DNA of 64,000 nt from Pseudomonas kuykendallii (GTDB taxonomy: Bacteria > Pseudomonadota > Gammaproteobacteria > Pseudomonadales > Pseudomonadaceae), in assembly GCF_900106975.1 (NCBI RefSeq), contig NZ_FNNU01000004.1, positions 1 to 64,000 of the forward strand. The letters are read 5' to 3'. This document shows positions 49,196 to 60,659 of this stretch, piece by piece. Position 1 is the stretch's first letter. Every line of letters begins with the position of its first letter. The notes under the pieces are model-generated. The model saw only the letters and a program-made list of their open reading frames with translations, made no database searches and was not told where the DNA came from. The position numbers were made by a program, and so were the translations under genes.

Positions 49196-49639
49196 ATGGA
49201 TCTGCAGATCGACGAGTTCTACAAGGATGCCGCCGCCGGCATGCTGCTGCTCTATCAGGCGTTTCCGCGCAAGGTGGGGCTGTACGTCGTCGACCTCATC
49301 GGCTTCGAGGAGCCCGACGAGTTCGGCCTGCCGAGCAAGCGTCACCAGAGCTGCCTCGGCGCGCTGATCTGGCTCGCCGACGAGGGCTATATCCGCTACG
49401 AGTCGAGCATCCGCTACGAAGCCCTCGATCAGGCGGTGCTCAGCGAAAAGGGCTTCCTGCGCCTGTCCAGGCCAGTGCCGCATGTGGCCGGCGGCGCCGA
49501 ACTGCCGGCGGCCGTGCGCCGTGTGCAGGGCACCCTCGCCCATCAGTTACGCGAGGCGCTGGCCGAAGGCCAGAGCGAGCGCATCGCCCGGCTGGCCCGG
49601 CTGATCTTCGACCGTGCGCCGACATCCTGCGCCGAATGA
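49196..49639 (+). CDS. Conserved hypothetical protein (PA2829-like), 147 aa
   Basis: A 147-residue soluble protein (MDLQIDEFYKDAAAGMLLLYQ), predicted helical with a small sheet, possibly a winged-helix fold from its SLGALIWLADEGYIRYE-like segment. It is 16 bases after alaA, likely in the same operon. Function is unknown. Confidence 0.75.
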   Translation: MDLQIDEFYKDAAAGMLLLYQAFPRKVGLYVVDLIGFEEPDEFGLPSKRHQSCLGALIWLADEGYIRYESSIRYEALDQAVLSEKGFLRLSRPVPHVAGGAELPAAVRRVQGTLAHQLREALAEGQSERIARLARLIFDRAPTSCAE

Positions 49640-49678
49640 CCCGCCCAGAGGCGCCCAGGACACAGTTTGATACCAGAG

Positions 49679-49712
49679 CTTGGTTGAACTGGCCGATGGC
49701 GCCCCTTATATA
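49679..49712 (+). promoter_or_regulatory. Promoter of htpX, sigma-70 plus possible heat-shock type
   Basis: TTGAAC (49684-49689), 17-base spacer, TATATA (49707-49712) is a near-consensus sigma-70 promoter. Overlapping it, CTTGGTT (49679-49685) and CCCCTTAT (49702-49709), 16 bases apart, resemble a sigma-32 promoter. This fits a stress protease gene. Confidence 0.6.
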
Positions 49713-49755
49713 GCCGACGTACTTACTCTGTTATCCCGTGAGGATCGTTTTAACC

Positions 49756-50628
49756 ATGATGCGCATCCTGTTGTTCCTGGCCACCAACCTGGCGGTACTG
49801 GTCATCGCCAGCATCACCCTCAAGCTGCTCGGGGTGGACCGCTTCACCGGTCAGAACTACGGCAGCCTGCTGGTCTTCTGCGCCGTCTTCGGTTTCGCCG
49901 GCTCGCTGATTTCGCTGTTCATCTCCAAGTGGATGGCGAAGATGAGCACCGGCACGCAGATCATCAGCCAGCCGCGTACCCGCCATGAGCAGTGGCTGCT
50001 GCAGACCGTCGAGCAACTGTCCCGCGAAGCCGGCATCAAGATGCCCGAAGTGGGCATCTTCCCCGCCTACGAGGCGAACGCCTTCGCCACCGGCTGGAAC
50101 CGCAACGACGCCCTGGTCGCTGTCAGCCAGGGCCTGCTCGAGCGTTTTTCGCCGGAGGAAGTGAAAGCCGTACTGGCCCACGAGATCGGCCACGTGGCCA
50201 ATGGCGACATGGTCACCCTGGCGCTGATCCAGGGCGTGGTGAACACCTTCGTGATGTTCTTCGCGCGGATCTTCGGCAACTTCGTCGACAAGGTGATCTT
50301 CAAGAACGAGGACGGCCACGGCATCGGCTACTTCGTCGCGACCATCTTCGCCGAGCTGGTGCTGGGCATCCTCGCCTCGATCATCGTCATGTGGTTCTCG
50401 CGCCGTCGCGAATTCCGCGCCGACGAAGCCGGCGCCAACCTGGCGGGCACCAACGCGATGATCGGTGCGCTGCAACGCCTGCGCTCCGAGCAGGGCGTGC
50501 CGGTGCAGATGCCCGACAGCCTGACCGCGTTCGGCATCAACGGCGGCCTGAAGAATGGCCTGGCCGGCTTGCTGATGAGCCACCCGCCGCTGGAGGAGCG
50601 CATCCAGGCGCTGCGTCAGCGCGGCTGA
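49756..50628 (+). CDS. htpX: Membrane zinc protease HtpX
   Basis: A 290-residue M48 protease of the inner membrane that degrades misfolded membrane proteins. Motif HEIGH is His142, Glu143, His146; the third ligand is in EFRADEAGA. Two N-terminal and two later membrane helices are visible. ATG at 49756 is preferred over an in-frame GTG at 49738. Confidence 0.95.
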   Translation: MMRILLFLATNLAVLVIASITLKLLGVDRFTGQNYGSLLVFCAVFGFAGSLISLFISKWMAKMSTGTQIISQPRTRHEQWLLQTVEQLSREAGIKMPEVGIFPAYEANAFATGWNRNDALVAVSQGLLERFSPEEVKAVLAHEIGHVANGDMVTLALIQGVVNTFVMFFARIFGNFVDKVIFKNEDGHGIGYFVATIFAELVLGILASIIVMWFSRRREFRADEAGANLAGTNAMIGALQRLRSEQGVPVQMPDSLTAFGINGGLKNGLAGLLMSHPPLEERIQALRQRG

Positions 50629-50642
50629 TTCGGGCAGACATG

Positions 50643-50670
50643 AAAAAGGGCGGTCTCGACCGCCCTTTTT
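50643..50670. terminator. Bidirectional rho-independent terminator
   Basis: GGGCGGTC-TC-GACCGCCC stem at 50648-50665 with A-run and T-run on either side, between convergent htpX and tpm. Confidence 0.85.
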
Positions 50671-50686
50671 GCTGCCTGCGACTCGG

Positions 50687-51337
50687 CTATCGATGCAGCC
50701 TATAGACGCTCTCCTCCAGCCGCGTCAGCCCGCGCTGGAGGAACCTCCAGTTTTCACCCAGCACGTCCAGCGACTCCAGCGTGTCGATCCGCCAGCCCGC
50801 GTACAGCTGGCGAACCTCCGCGTCGGCGACGGCGAACGGCGGGCCGCTCATCTGCGCCTGGTCATAGTCCAGGGTGATCAACAAGCCTTCGCTGCGGGAC
50901 GGCAGGATACGCTCCAGGTGCTCGACGTAGGCCCGGCGCATCGGCGGTGGCAGTGCGATCAGCGCGGCGCGGTCATAGATGGCCACGCAATCGGCGACGT
51001 CCTCGGCGCTCAGCGCGAAGAAATCGCCACACCACAGTTCGACGTCGCCATGCCGATGCACGCTGAACGCGCCGCGCTGCTCGACCTGCGCCTCCAGCCC
51101 GCGCTCGGCGAAGAAGTCCTGCACCGCCCGCTCCGCCAGCTCGACGCCGATCACGCGCAGACCGTTCGCCGCGAGCCAGTCGATGTCCAGGCTCTTGCCG
51201 CACAGCGGCACCAGCACCTGAGCGCCCTTCTCCACGCCCAGCGCGGGCCAGTGACGGCGGAGGTAGGGGTTCACCTCATCGAGGTGAAAACCGATTTCGT
51301 TGCGTGACCAGCGTGCCTGCCAGAAATCCGCTTGCAT
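50687..51337 (-). CDS. tpm: Thiopurine S-methyltransferase
   Basis: A 216-residue SAM-dependent methyltransferase: [10 protein letters not shown] start, [18 protein letters not shown]-binding motif, GDFFAL and DRAALIALP. Tpm methylates thiopurines and, in Pseudomonas, selenium/tellurium species. The start ATG at 51337 is preferred over 51355 because GGAG precedes it and the family begins MQADFW. Confidence 0.92.
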   Translation of the reverse strand: MQADFWQARWSRNEIGFHLDEVNPYLRRHWPALGVEKGAQVLVPLCGKSLDIDWLAANGLRVIGVELAERAVQDFFAERGLEAQVEQRGAFSVHRHGDVELWCGDFFALSAEDVADCVAIYDRAALIALPPPMRRAYVEHLERILPSRSEGLLITLDYDQAQMSGPPFAVADAEVRQLYAGWRIDTLESLDVLGENWRFLQRGLTRLEESVYRLHR

Positions 51338-51487
51338 CGTGTTCGTCTGCTCCATCGTGGTCGGTGCCTGGCAGAATAATCCAATCGGCGTGCCTGCGGC
51401 GCCTCCCGCCCACGACTTTCAAGCGGCAGGGAACGTCGTCGATAATAAGCGCTCCATTGGGTAGCCTTCCCGCATGAGAGAACAACG

Positions 51488-51907
51488 ATGAGCGTGATCG
51501 TCAGCAGCGAATCCAGCGACAACTACCGCCAGCGCATCGAGGTGGACGAACGCCACGAGCTCTACACCGACCTGCCGACCTCGGCCGGCGGCGAAGGCAG
51601 CGCGCCCGATCCACACGATTACTTCGACGTCGCCCTGGGCACCTGCAAGGCGCTCACCGTGACCCGCTACGCCCGCGACAAGGGCATTCCGCTAACCGGC
51701 GTGAGCGTCGAGGTCAGCCACGATGGCAGCGAGGAGCGCCAGGGCCGCTATGCCATGAGCGTGGTGCTTACGCTCAAGGGATCGCTGACCGCCGAGCAGC
51801 GCGCCAGCCTGCTGCGCGTAGCGGACAAATGCCCGCTGCACAAGCTGATGACCACCGCCGAGGTGAGCATCGACACCCAGCTAAGCGAAGGCGCCTTCAG
51901 CCAGTAG
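51488..51907 (+). CDS. OsmC/Ohr-family peroxidase
   Basis: A 139-residue OsmC-fold protein with two conserved cysteines, Cys53 (LGTCKALT) and Cys115 (ADKCPLHK), the peroxidatic pair. It reduces organic hydroperoxides. A good AGAACAACG ribosome region precedes ATG. It fits the surrounding oxidative-defence theme. Confidence 0.88.
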   Translation: MSVIVSSESSDNYRQRIEVDERHELYTDLPTSAGGEGSAPDPHDYFDVALGTCKALTVTRYARDKGIPLTGVSVEVSHDGSEERQGRYAMSVVLTLKGSLTAEQRASLLRVADKCPLHKLMTTAEVSIDTQLSEGAFSQ

Positions 51908-51966
51908 CGCTTTTCTGCCGGTCGTAACGCGGGCATCCTCCTCGCACCTTCAACTGGAGCGTCGTC

Positions 51967-52830
51967 ATGTCCGAACTTCGCCTTCTGCGTGCCCACCGCG
52001 AGGAACTCGCCGGCCAGGCCATCCTGCGCAGCCTGCCGGCTGCGCAATGCCGCAGCGTCGGCCCCTTCGTGTTTTTCGACCACATGCTGCCGACGCAGTA
52101 CGCGCCCGGCCATGGCATGAACATCCAGCAGCACCCGCACATCGGCCTGTCCACCCTCACCTACCTGTTCGAGGGCGAGCTGCTGCACAAGGACAGCCTC
52201 GGCTCGGCACAGCGGGTGCGCCCTGGCGAAGTGAGCTGGATGACCGCCGGCAGCGCGGTGGCCCATGTCGAGCGCACGCCCGAGGCGCTGCGCGAACGCG
52301 GCTCGCAGCTGCACGGCCTGCAGGTCTGGCTGGCGTCGCCACGCGCGGACGAATGCGGCGAGCCCTGCTACAGCCATCACCCGGCCGAGAGCCTGCCAGC
52401 CAGCGAAAACCTGGGCGTGCATATCCGCCTGATCGCGGGAGAGGGTTTCTGCCTGAAGTCACCGGTGCCGGTGCTCTCGCCAACGCTGTACGCCGAGCTG
52501 CGCCTCAGCGCAGGGGCGTCGCTGGTGATTCCGGCGGAACACGAGGAACGTGCGCTCTACCTGATCGATGGCGAGGCGCTGGTGGAGGATCAGCCGCTGA
52601 CGGTGCAGACGCTGACGGTGTTGCCGCCCGGCGAAGCCCTGACGCTGAGCGCCTGCGCGGGCTCGCACCTGGTGCTGATCGGCGGTGCACCGCTGGACGG
52701 GCCGCGACGGATGAACTGGAATTTCGTCGCCAGCGACCCGGCGCTGATCGAGCGCGCCCGTCAGCGCTGGAGCGCGGGCGACTGGCCGCAAGTGCCCGGC
52801 GAAACCGGGCGCATCGAGCTGCCAGCCTAG
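51967..52830 (+). CDS. Pirin-family protein
   Basis: A 287-residue bicupin. Iron ligands of pirins can be seen as HPHIG (His56/His58), His in AHVERT and the following Glu. Bacterial pirins are quercetinases or regulatory oxygenases; the activity here is not known. It is 59 bases after the OsmC-like gene, probably co-transcribed. Confidence 0.85.
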   Translation: MSELRLLRAHREELAGQAILRSLPAAQCRSVGPFVFFDHMLPTQYAPGHGMNIQQHPHIGLSTLTYLFEGELLHKDSLGSAQRVRPGEVSWMTAGSAVAHVERTPEALRERGSQLHGLQVWLASPRADECGEPCYSHHPAESLPASENLGVHIRLIAGEGFCLKSPVPVLSPTLYAELRLSAGASLVIPAEHEERALYLIDGEALVEDQPLTVQTLTVLPPGEALTLSACAGSHLVLIGGAPLDGPRRMNWNFVASDPALIERARQRWSAGDWPQVPGETGRIELPA

Positions 52831-52840
52831 AGCTGCCCGA

Positions 52841-53623
52841 TCAGGCGCGCGGCGCGAAGGCTTCGCTGAAGAAGTCGTCGAGCGCGCGGAACGCCCGCGC
52901 CGCGACTACCGGATGGTATTCGGTCATCCCCGGCATGTTGGCCGCCGGGTTGCTGAACGAGTGCACGGCGCCACCGTATTGCACCAGTTGCCAGTCAACG
53001 CCGGGCGCCGCCTGCATCTCGGCGATGAAGCCCTGGACCTGAGCTTGCGGCACCAGCGGGTCATTGGCGCCGTGCAGCACGAGAATCGAGCCGCGGATAT
53101 TGCGGGCGTCTTCCGGGTTCGGCGTATCCAGGGTGCCGTGCAGGGAAACGAAGCCCTTCAGCGGCACACCGGCGCGGGCCATTTCCAGCACCGTACAACC
53201 ACCAAAGCAGAAGCCGATGGCGCCCAGACGATCAAGGTCGAGCTGCGCTTCGCCGGCCTGGGCCTGGAACGTCGTCAGCGCCGCTTGCGCGCGCTTGCGC
53301 AGCAACCCGCGGTCGGCGCCCAGCGGGCCAATGGCGGCGCCCGCCTCGTCGGCATTCTGCGGACGCACGGCGCTGCCGTAGAGATCCGCGACGAAGACCA
53401 CGTAACGCTCGCCGGCGACACGCGCGGCCTTCTTCAATGCATTGCCGGTCACGCCCATCCAGTTCGGCACCATCAGCAGGCCGGGCCGCGGCGCGGCCAG
53501 CGAGGCGGAATGCACCAGCCAGCCTTCGTGGGGCGTCCCGTCGATTTCATAGGCAACCGGTTTGGCCAGCACCTGGGCGGCAGCCAGCTCGGCTACGGCG
53601 TCCTGCAGGGAATTCGAGGTCAT
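52841..53623 (-). CDS. Dienelactone-hydrolase-family protein
   Basis: A 260-residue alpha/beta hydrolase with the nucleophile motif GFCFGG (Cys139), acid in GANDPLVP and His in GGAVHSF, the DLH triad. No ring-cleavage genes lie near, so the substrate is unknown. It is convergent with pirin (10-base gap). Confidence 0.85.
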   Translation of the reverse strand: MTSNSLQDAVAELAAAQVLAKPVAYEIDGTPHEGWLVHSASLAAPRPGLLMVPNWMGVTGNALKKAARVAGERYVVFVADLYGSAVRPQNADEAGAAIGPLGADRGLLRKRAQAALTTFQAQAGEAQLDLDRLGAIGFCFGGCTVLEMARAGVPLKGFVSLHGTLDTPNPEDARNIRGSILVLHGANDPLVPQAQVQGFIAEMQAAPGVDWQLVQYGGAVHSFSNPAANMPGMTEYHPVVAARAFRALDDFFSEAFAPRA

Positions 53624-53668
53624 CAGGTTTCTCCGTTGGAATGAAAAGTCGGTCCGCCGGAGCGGGAT

Positions 53669-54661
53669 TCACTCCTCCGCCCAGCGGGCCTTGATTGCGA
53701 GTACGTCCGGCAGACAACCCATGAACAGCTCGACCAGCCGCGGATCGAAATGCCGTCCGCTTTCACGCCGGAGCAGGTCCAGGGCGTCCTCCACCGTCCA
53801 TGCCGCCTTGTAGGGGCGCACGCTGGTGAGCGCATCGAAGACATCGGCAATCGCGACGATACGCGCCTCGAGCGGGATGGCTTCGCCTGCCAGCCCGAGA
53901 GGATAACCCGAACCGTCCCATTTCTCGTGATGCCCGAGCGCGATGCGTTGCGCCGTGCGCAAAAGGCCGGAGGGGTGCTCGCCGATGATCCGCGCGCCGA
54001 TGGTCACGTGGCTGCGCATGACCCGCCATTCGTCTTCGTCGAGGGCGCCGCGCTTGCGCAGGATCGCGTCGGGGATGCCGATCTTGCCGACGTCGTGCAT
54101 CGGCGCGGCGTGCAGCAACTCCTCCGCCTGGGCCGCGCTGTAGCCGGCCGCACGCGCGAGCACCTGCGAGTAGTGACTCATGCGGATCACGTGGAGACCG
54201 GTTTCGTTGTCCTTGTACTCCGCCGCCAGCCCGAGCCGCTGGACGATTTCCAGGCGGGTCTGGCGCAGCGTCTCGACATGCACCAGCGACAGATGAGTGC
54301 GCAGTCGCGCCTTGACGATCGGCGGGCTTACCGGCTTGGTGATGTAGTCCACGGCTCCGACCTCGAACCCCCTGGCCTCGTCGTCGATGTCCGCCAGGGC
54401 GGTGACGAAGATCACCGGTATGCCCGCGGTGCTTGGCTCGGCCTTGAGTGTGCTGCACACCTCGAAGCCGGTCATGCCGGGCATCATCACGTCGAGCAAC
54501 ACCAGATCGGGCGACTCGGTGAGGGCCAGCTCGAGAGCCTTGGCGCCAGATTTGGCGAAGAGCAGGCGGTAGTCGTCCTGCAGGATGTGCCGGAGCACCT
54601 GCAGATTGGTCGCCTCGTCGTCGACCAGCAGCAGCTTTGGCCGACTGTCCACTCGATCCAT
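53669..54661 (-). CDS. Response regulator with HD-GYP c-di-GMP phosphodiesterase
   Basis: A 330-residue protein: receiver residues 1-125 with Asp57 ([10 protein letters not shown]), then HD-GYP domain (about 130-325) with His189-Asp190 ([11 protein letters not shown]), [11 protein letters not shown] (His244-His245, GYP 252-254), intact catalytic residues for cyclic-di-GMP hydrolysis. The start ATG shares one base with the stop of the upstream hybrid kinase (TGATG), so the pair is a coupled two-component system. Confidence 0.9.
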   Translation of the reverse strand: MDRVDSRPKLLLVDDEATNLQVLRHILQDDYRLLFAKSGAKALELALTESPDLVLLDVMMPGMTGFEVCSTLKAEPSTAGIPVIFVTALADIDDEARGFEVGAVDYITKPVSPPIVKARLRTHLSLVHVETLRQTRLEIVQRLGLAAEYKDNETGLHVIRMSHYSQVLARAAGYSAAQAEELLHAAPMHDVGKIGIPDAILRKRGALDEDEWRVMRSHVTIGARIIGEHPSGLLRTAQRIALGHHEKWDGSGYPLGLAGEAIPLEARIVAIADVFDALTSVRPYKAAWTVEDALDLLRRESGRHFDPRLVELFMGCLPDVLAIKARWAEE

Positions 54662-57600
54662 CAGGCGACCTCCTTCCCGCTCAGCCTGTCCTGCAGAGCC
54701 CGCAGCTGTTGTGCCGCCCGCTCGAATTCGAAATCGTCGAGCGCCTGCTCCAGCTCCGCCGCCGCGACGGCCCCGCCGAGGGCGCCGCGCACGGAGGCCC
54801 ATAGCGGCTCGTTCAGCTCGCCATGTTCCAGGCTGTCGATGAAGTCCGGCAGCAGCGCCTGCAGGGCCGCTGCATCGTAGGGCATGCCTTGCGCATCGCG
54901 CTGCGGGGCGGACCGCGGCTCACGCTGCGCCAACGCGTCGGTGACCGCGGCTAAGGCGCTGGCCAATTGCGCCTGGAGATCGTCGAAGGCGTTCATCGCC
55001 GGATTCTTCAGCGCCTGTTCCAGCGTCGCGGCGCACTCACGAACGTCGCCCAGCGCCAGGTTGCCCGCCACCCCGCGCAGGCGGTGAACCAGCGCGAGGG
55101 CGGCGTCCCGATCGCCGCCAAGCAATGCCTCGCGGAGCCGCGCGCCGGCTTCCCGGTTCTGCTCGTGGAAACGCTCGATGGCGTCGCGCAAGGCCGCTTC
55201 GCCGCCCCAGAGACTCACGCCCCGGACCCAGTCGATGGCGCCGCCAGGGGCCGATTCGCCCACCGACGGCGCGCTGACCGCGGGCCGCAGGCCGAATACC
55301 CGGGCCAGCTCGGCGAACAGCGCGGCCACGTCGATCGGCTTGGAAGCGAAGCCATCCATGCCGGCTTCATGGGCGCTGCGGCGGTCCTGGTCGAGCACGC
55401 TGGCGGTGATCGCGACGATCGGCGTCCGCGGCATGCCTTGCTGCGCCTCGATGGCGCGAATCCGCCGGCTCGCCTCCAGCCCATCCATGCCGGGCATCTG
55501 CACATCGAGCAGGAGCATGTCGAAGCGGCCGGACTCGAACGCCACGACGGCTTCGGCGCCGTCGCGCGCCTGCACGATACGGTGGCCCTGCTCGCCGAGG
55601 ATCATGCTCAGCAGCTCGAGGTTCTGCGGCACGTCGTCGGCCAGCAGGATGTCCAGCGGCGGCAGCTCCTGACGCAGCGGCGCCAGGGCGAGCGGGCCGG
55701 CGTCGACCGCCTTCAGCGGCAGCAGCACGTGGAACACGCTGCCGACGCCCAGCTCGCTCTCCACGGTGATGTCGCCGCCCATCAGCTCGCACAACTGGCG
55801 CGCGATGGTGGTACCGAGACCGGTGCCGCCGAAGCGCCGGCTCATGGAGGCGTCGGCCTGGGCGAACGGATCGAAGATTTTCTGCAGACGATCGGCGGCG
55901 ATGCCGATACCGCTGTCCTCGATGCGCAGGTGCACACGCCCCTGGTCGTCGAACACCGCCAGGCGCACGCCGCCCTTCTCGGTGAACTTCACCGCGTTGC
56001 CGAGCAGATTGGTCAGCACTTGCTGCACGCGCAGCGGGTCGCCGGAGAACCAGTCGCCAAGCTCGGCCGAATAATCCAGCGTCAGGCTCAGCCCCTTGGT
56101 CTCGGCGCTCAGGCTGAGCGAGGCAACCAGTTGTTCGCACAGCTCGCGCAGCGAGAACGACACGCTCTCCAGCTCCAGTGCGCCCTTTTCCAGTTTGGCG
56201 GTGTCGAGGATGTCGTTGAGCAGCCCCAGCAGCGAACGCGCGGAGTGCCGCACGGTTTCCAGATGGCGACGCTGGGTCGGGTCCAGCGAGGTGCCGAGCA
56301 ACAGCTCGGAGAAGCCGATCACCGCGTTCATCGGCGTCCGGATCTCGTGGCTCATGTTGGCCAGGAACGAGGTTTTCGCGGCCGCGGCCTGTTCGGCGCG
56401 CTCCTTGGCGAGGCGCAACTGGTTCTGGATTTCATGGCGGGCGCTGACGTCGGTGGCGAACTTGACGATCTTGAACGGTTTGCCATCGCTATCGAAGATC
56501 GGGTTGTAGGACGCCTGAATCCAGATGTTTCGCCCGTTCTTGCCACGTCGATGGTATTCGCCGGCATCGTATTCACCCGCGCGCAGACGCCGCCAGAAGT
56601 CCTGGTACTCGTCGCTGGCGACGTAGTCGGGATAGCAGAACAGGCTATGGTGCCGGCCCTGGATTTCCTCCAGCGTGTAGCCGGAAAGCGCCAGCAGGTT
56701 CGCGTTCGCGGTGAGTACGCGCCCCTCCAGATCGAACTCGATCATGCCCATCACGCGACTGATGGCTTCCACGGTGCCTTCGTATTCGGCGTTGCGCAGC
56801 TTACTCTCGGTGATGTCCAGCATCACCCCGTCGACCCATTGCGGCTGGCCCTGGTCATTGAGCACGGCGCTGCCGCCCTCCCAGATCCAGTGCTCGTGAC
56901 CCTCGCGATCGATCAACCGGTACTCGATCACATAGCTTTGCCCGGCCGCGATGGAGGCCCTCACCTCGTCGTCGAACGCTTTCATGTCGTCGGGATGAAT
57001 CAGTTCGCCGATGCGCACTTCCTGCGCCATGAACGCCTCTGCCGGCCAGCCGGTCAGCCCCTCCACCGCGTCGCTCATGAACAGGGCGGTCCAATACTTG
57101 TCCAGCAGCACGCGGAACGACACCCCGGGGATGTTGCGAATCAGCGAGCGGTATTGCTGCTCGCTTTCGCGCAGCGATTGCTCCATCGCCTTGCGCTCGC
57201 TGATGTCAGAAATGAAACCGACGAAGAGGACCTGGTCAGGCAGCATCGCCATGCCCAGCGCGAGGCGGATCGGCAGCAAGGTGCCGTCGCGGCGCAGCCC
57301 GAGCGTTTCGCGGCTCTGTCCGACGATGTCCACCGGCTCCCCGTGCACGTAGGCATGCAGGTAGCCGGCGTACTCACGGCGCACGGATTCCGGCATCAGC
57401 ATCTCGAAGTGGCGGCCGATCAGCTCTTCGGTAGACCAGCCGAACAGCCGTTCGACCAGGCGGTTGGCGCTGACGATCTGGCCCCGCTGGTCGAGGGTGA
57501 TGATGCCGTCCACCGCCGTGTCCAGCAGCGTGCGCATCTTCGATTCGCTGCTCTGCATCTGCAGGTACATCAGCCGGTAGCGCAGCAGGCTGTTGGCGGC

Positions 57601-58350
57601 CAGCACGAACACGCTGAGGGTCAGCGCGATCAGGGTCACGGCGAGGGCGATGTAGTTCGCGTGCAGCGCGCTCTGGGCAACTTCCAGCGTCGGGCTGCCG
57701 ACGAAACGGGCGCCGATCATGCCGGTGTAGTGCATGCCGGAAATCGCCACCCCCATGACGCTCCCGCTGACCAGCACTGCCTGGAACGAGGACAGATTCT
57801 TCACGCGCGCCAGGCGAAAACGAATCCACAACGCCAGCACGGCAAGGCCGACCGCCACCACGATCGACAGGGCGAACCAAATCGGATCGAAACGCAGCAG
57901 CGGGCCCATGCGCATGGCCGCCATGCCGGCGTAGTGCATGGCGCCGATCCCGGCGCCCACCAGCAGGCCGCCGACCCACAGGGCACTGGCGCTCAGGCGC
58001 GGTCGCGAGAGTAACTGCAGGGCGACCCAGGACGCACCAAGGCTCGGCACCACCGACAACACGGTGATACCCGGTTCGTAGCTGACTTCGCTACAGAGCT
58101 GCAGGGCCAGCATGCCGATGAAGTGCATCGACCAGACGCCACCGCCAAGGGCCAGCGCACCGGTACCGATCGCCACCTGGCGATAGAGAAGGCTGACGCT
58201 GGCGCGCGCCACACCGGCCATTTGCAGCGCCATGCTCGAGGTGAACACCGCGATAGCCAGCGAAAGCAGCACCAGCCACGGGTTGTAGCTGGCGAGCAGG
58301 AGCAGGCCCGGGTCGCGGGTATCGCCGAACAGGGAAATCAGTTCATTCAT
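54661..58350 (-). CDS. MHYT-PAS hybrid histidine kinase with REC and HPt
   Basis: A 1229-residue sensor: MHYT membrane sensor (residues 20-255; His76, His139, His207 in MH[FY].GM repeats, candidate copper/gas ligands), three PAS domains (about 270-395, 400-520, 525-645), HisKA with His668 ([13 protein letters not shown]), HATPase (780-890), REC (about 910-1025, [13 protein letters not shown]), and an HPt domain near residue 1096 ([12 protein letters not shown]). It probably passes phosphate to the HD-GYP regulator encoded next. Confidence 0.92.
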   Translation of the reverse strand: MNELISLFGDTRDPGLLLLASYNPWLVLLSLAIAVFTSSMALQMAGVARASVSLLYRQVAIGTGALALGGGVWSMHFIGMLALQLCSEVSYEPGITVLSVVPSLGASWVALQLLSRPRLSASALWVGGLLVGAGIGAMHYAGMAAMRMGPLLRFDPIWFALSIVVAVGLAVLALWIRFRLARVKNLSSFQAVLVSGSVMGVAISGMHYTGMIGARFVGSPTLEVAQSALHANYIALAVTLIALTLSVFVLAANSLLRYRLMYLQMQSSESKMRTLLDTAVDGIITLDQRGQIVSANRLVERLFGWSTEELIGRHFEMLMPESVRREYAGYLHAYVHGEPVDIVGQSRETLGLRRDGTLLPIRLALGMAMLPDQVLFVGFISDISERKAMEQSLRESEQQYRSLIRNIPGVSFRVLLDKYWTALFMSDAVEGLTGWPAEAFMAQEVRIGELIHPDDMKAFDDEVRASIAAGQSYVIEYRLIDREGHEHWIWEGGSAVLNDQGQPQWVDGVMLDITESKLRNAEYEGTVEAISRVMGMIEFDLEGRVLTANANLLALSGYTLEEIQGRHHSLFCYPDYVASDEYQDFWRRLRAGEYDAGEYHRRGKNGRNIWIQASYNPIFDSDGKPFKIVKFATDVSARHEIQNQLRLAKERAEQAAAAKTSFLANMSHEIRTPMNAVIGFSELLLGTSLDPTQRRHLETVRHSARSLLGLLNDILDTAKLEKGALELESVSFSLRELCEQLVASLSLSAETKGLSLTLDYSAELGDWFSGDPLRVQQVLTNLLGNAVKFTEKGGVRLAVFDDQGRVHLRIEDSGIGIAADRLQKIFDPFAQADASMSRRFGGTGLGTTIARQLCELMGGDITVESELGVGSVFHVLLPLKAVDAGPLALAPLRQELPPLDILLADDVPQNLELLSMILGEQGHRIVQARDGAEAVVAFESGRFDMLLLDVQMPGMDGLEASRRIRAIEAQQGMPRTPIVAITASVLDQDRRSAHEAGMDGFASKPIDVAALFAELARVFGLRPAVSAPSVGESAPGGAIDWVRGVSLWGGEAALRDAIERFHEQNREAGARLREALLGGDRDAALALVHRLRGVAGNLALGDVRECAATLEQALKNPAMNAFDDLQAQLASALAAVTDALAQREPRSAPQRDAQGMPYDAAALQALLPDFIDSLEHGELNEPLWASVRGALGGAVAAAELEQALDDFEFERAAQQLRALQDRLSGKEVA

Positions 58351-58593
58351 GGGGCGGTTCTACGTGCACTCAGGAGCTGACAGCTGACGAGCCCTAGCCG
58401 GCAAGCCTGGGGAGCGCCTCGGGGCGCTTATGATCGATTGAAGACGACGGCCCGATTCGGTCGCGCAGCCGAGTGACATCAATATGCCACCATGATACCT
58501 CAGCGGCGCGCCCAGCCTAAAGCCTCCTCGCGGAAGGGCCTCATTGATCCTCTGTAACGACCCGATTGGTTTTTTCTGTACCCGAAACGACAA

Positions 58594-58623
58594 AAGGCCC
58601 GCCTCCGGAAAGAGACGGGCCTT
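58594..58623 (-). terminator. Rho-independent terminator after htpG
   Basis: AAGGCCCG (58594-58601) and CGGGCCTT (58616-58623) with a 14-base loop; on the minus strand TTTT follows. It terminates htpG. The rest of the 293-base gap (58351-58643) shows no ORF or other element. Confidence 0.8.
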
Positions 58624-58643
58624 CTGCTGACCGCTTACTCAGC

Positions 58644-60545
58644 TCAGGCGGAAAGCTCGACCAACAGCTTGTTCAGCCGGCGCACGTAGCTGGCCGGGTC
58701 CTTCAGGCTGTCTCCCGCAGCCAGGGCAGCCTGGTCGAAGAGGATGTGGCTCAGCTCGCCGAAGCGGTCCTCGTCGGGCTCGCGATCGAGTTTCTCGATC
58801 AGCGGGTGCGTCGGGTTGAACTCGAAGATCGGCTTGGAATCTGGCACCTTCTGCCCGCTGGCTTCGAGGATCTGGCGCATCTGCAGGCCGAGATCGGCCT
58901 CGCCAATCGCCAGGATCGCCGGCGAATCGGTCAGGCGGTGCGACACGCGCACCTCCGCCACCTGTTCGCCCAGCGCCGCCTTGAGGCGTTCGACCAGGCC
59001 TTCCTTGGTCTTCGCGACCTCTTCCTGGGCCTTCTTGTCCTCTTCCGAATCCAGCTTGCCGAGGTCCAGATCGCCGCGCGCGACGTCGACGAAATGCTTG
59101 CCGTCGAATTCGGTGAGGTAGCTCATCAGCCACTCATCGATGCGGTCGGTGAGCAGCAGCACTTCGATGCCTTTCTTGCGGAAGACTTCCAGGTGCGGGC
59201 TGTTCTTCACCTGCGCGTAGCTTTCGCCGGTCAGGTAGTAGAGCTTGTCCTGACCTTCCTTCAGGCGCGAGACGTAGTCCGCCAGGGAGACGCTCGGCTC
59301 TCCGGATTCGTCGGAGGTCGAGGCGAAGCGCAGCAGACCGGCGATCTTCTCGCGGTTGGCGAAGTCTTCCGCCGGACCTTCCTTGAGCACCTGGCCGAAG
59401 TGCTTCCAGAAACTCTTGTACTGCTCGGGCTCGCCCTTCGCCAGTTTCTCCAGCATGTCCAGCACGCGCTTGGTCAGCGCCGACTTCATCGAGTCGACCA
59501 CCGGGCCGGACTGGAGGATTTCGCGCGAGACGTTCAGCGACAGGTCGTTGGAGTCGATCACGCCCTTGATGAAGCGCAGGTACAGCGGCAGGAACTGGTC
59601 CGCCTGATCCATGATGAACACGCGCTGCACGTACAGCTTGAGGCCCTTGGGCGCTTCGCGCTGGTACAGGTCGAACGGCGCGCGGGCCGGGACGTAGAGC
59701 AGCGAGGTGTACTCGAGCTTGCCCTCGACCTTGTTGTGGCTCCAGGCCAGCGGGTTCTCGTAGTCGTGGGCGACGTGCTTGTAGAACTCCTGGTATTCCT
59801 CGTCCTTCACCTCGGTACGCGGACGCGTCCACAGGGCGCTGGCGCGGTTTACGGTTTCCCACTCGGTTTCGGCCGGCTTCTCTTCGTCGCCGTGATGTTC
59901 CTTCGGCAGCTCGATGGGCAACGCGATGTGGTCGGAGTATTTCTTGATGATGTTGCGCAGGCGCCAGCCATCGGCGAACTCTTCCTCACCCTCTTTCAGG
60001 TGCAGGACGATGCGCGTGCCGCGCTCGGCCTTGTCGATGTTCTCGACCTCGAATTCGCCCTCGCCCCTCGACGACCAGAGCACGCCTTCGCTGGCCGGCT
60101 GGCCGGCGCGGCGGGTGAACACCTCGACCTTGTCGGCGACGATGAACGCCGAGTAGAAGCCCACGCCGAACTGGCCGATCAGGTGGGAATCCTTCTTCTG
60201 GTCGCCGGAAAGGTTCTTCAGGAAGTCGGCGGTGCCGGATTTGGCGATGGTGCCCAGGTGCGCGATCACATCCTCGCGGCTCATGCCGACGCCGTTGTCT
60301 TCGAGGGTGACAGTCTTGGCGTCCTTGTCGAAGCTGACGCGAATCTTCAGCTCGGCGCCGCCCTCGAGCAGCTCGGGCTTCGCCAGCGCCTCGAAGCGCA
60401 GTTTGTCGGCGGCATCGGAGGCGTTGGAAATCAGCTCACGAAGGAAGATTTCCTTGTTGGAATACAGGGAATGGATCATCAGGTGCAGCAGTTGCTTCAC
60501 CTCGGTCTGGAAGCCCAGGGTCTCTTTGCGAGTTTCCACACTCAT
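58644..60545 (-). CDS. htpG: HSP90-family chaperone HtpG
   Basis: A 633-residue bacterial Hsp90: [14 protein letters not shown] (ATP-binding N-terminal domain), [17 protein letters not shown], then middle and C-terminal dimerisation domains. Start at ATG 60545 ([12 protein letters not shown]) is the usual Pseudomonas start; an ATG two codons upstream exists. It folds client proteins under heat and other stresses. Confidence 0.96.
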   Translation of the reverse strand: MSVETRKETLGFQTEVKQLLHLMIHSLYSNKEIFLRELISNASDAADKLRFEALAKPELLEGGAELKIRVSFDKDAKTVTLEDNGVGMSREDVIAHLGTIAKSGTADFLKNLSGDQKKDSHLIGQFGVGFYSAFIVADKVEVFTRRAGQPASEGVLWSSRGEGEFEVENIDKAERGTRIVLHLKEGEEEFADGWRLRNIIKKYSDHIALPIELPKEHHGDEEKPAETEWETVNRASALWTRPRTEVKDEEYQEFYKHVAHDYENPLAWSHNKVEGKLEYTSLLYVPARAPFDLYQREAPKGLKLYVQRVFIMDQADQFLPLYLRFIKGVIDSNDLSLNVSREILQSGPVVDSMKSALTKRVLDMLEKLAKGEPEQYKSFWKHFGQVLKEGPAEDFANREKIAGLLRFASTSDESGEPSVSLADYVSRLKEGQDKLYYLTGESYAQVKNSPHLEVFRKKGIEVLLLTDRIDEWLMSYLTEFDGKHFVDVARGDLDLGKLDSEEDKKAQEEVAKTKEGLVERLKAALGEQVAEVRVSHRLTDSPAILAIGEADLGLQMRQILEASGQKVPDSKPIFEFNPTHPLIEKLDREPDEDRFGELSHILFDQAALAAGDSLKDPASYVRRLNKLLVELSA

Positions 60546-60659
60546 CGTCATCGAACTCCACATGGATGGCACAAGCCGCAGTAGCGGCGGATGTCACCAA
60601 GGTGGGGGCTTCGTCTGGGATTTCAAGTGTTTAGCCAGGATCGCAGGGATAACGGGCGG

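Noticed and set aside
54967-58014. 1015-codon open frame antisense to the hybrid kinase
   Set aside because: Shadow frame; rich in Gln, Arg, His and Ala, with no family.
58566-60584. 672-codon open frame antisense to htpG
   Set aside because: Shadow of htpG with no motif.
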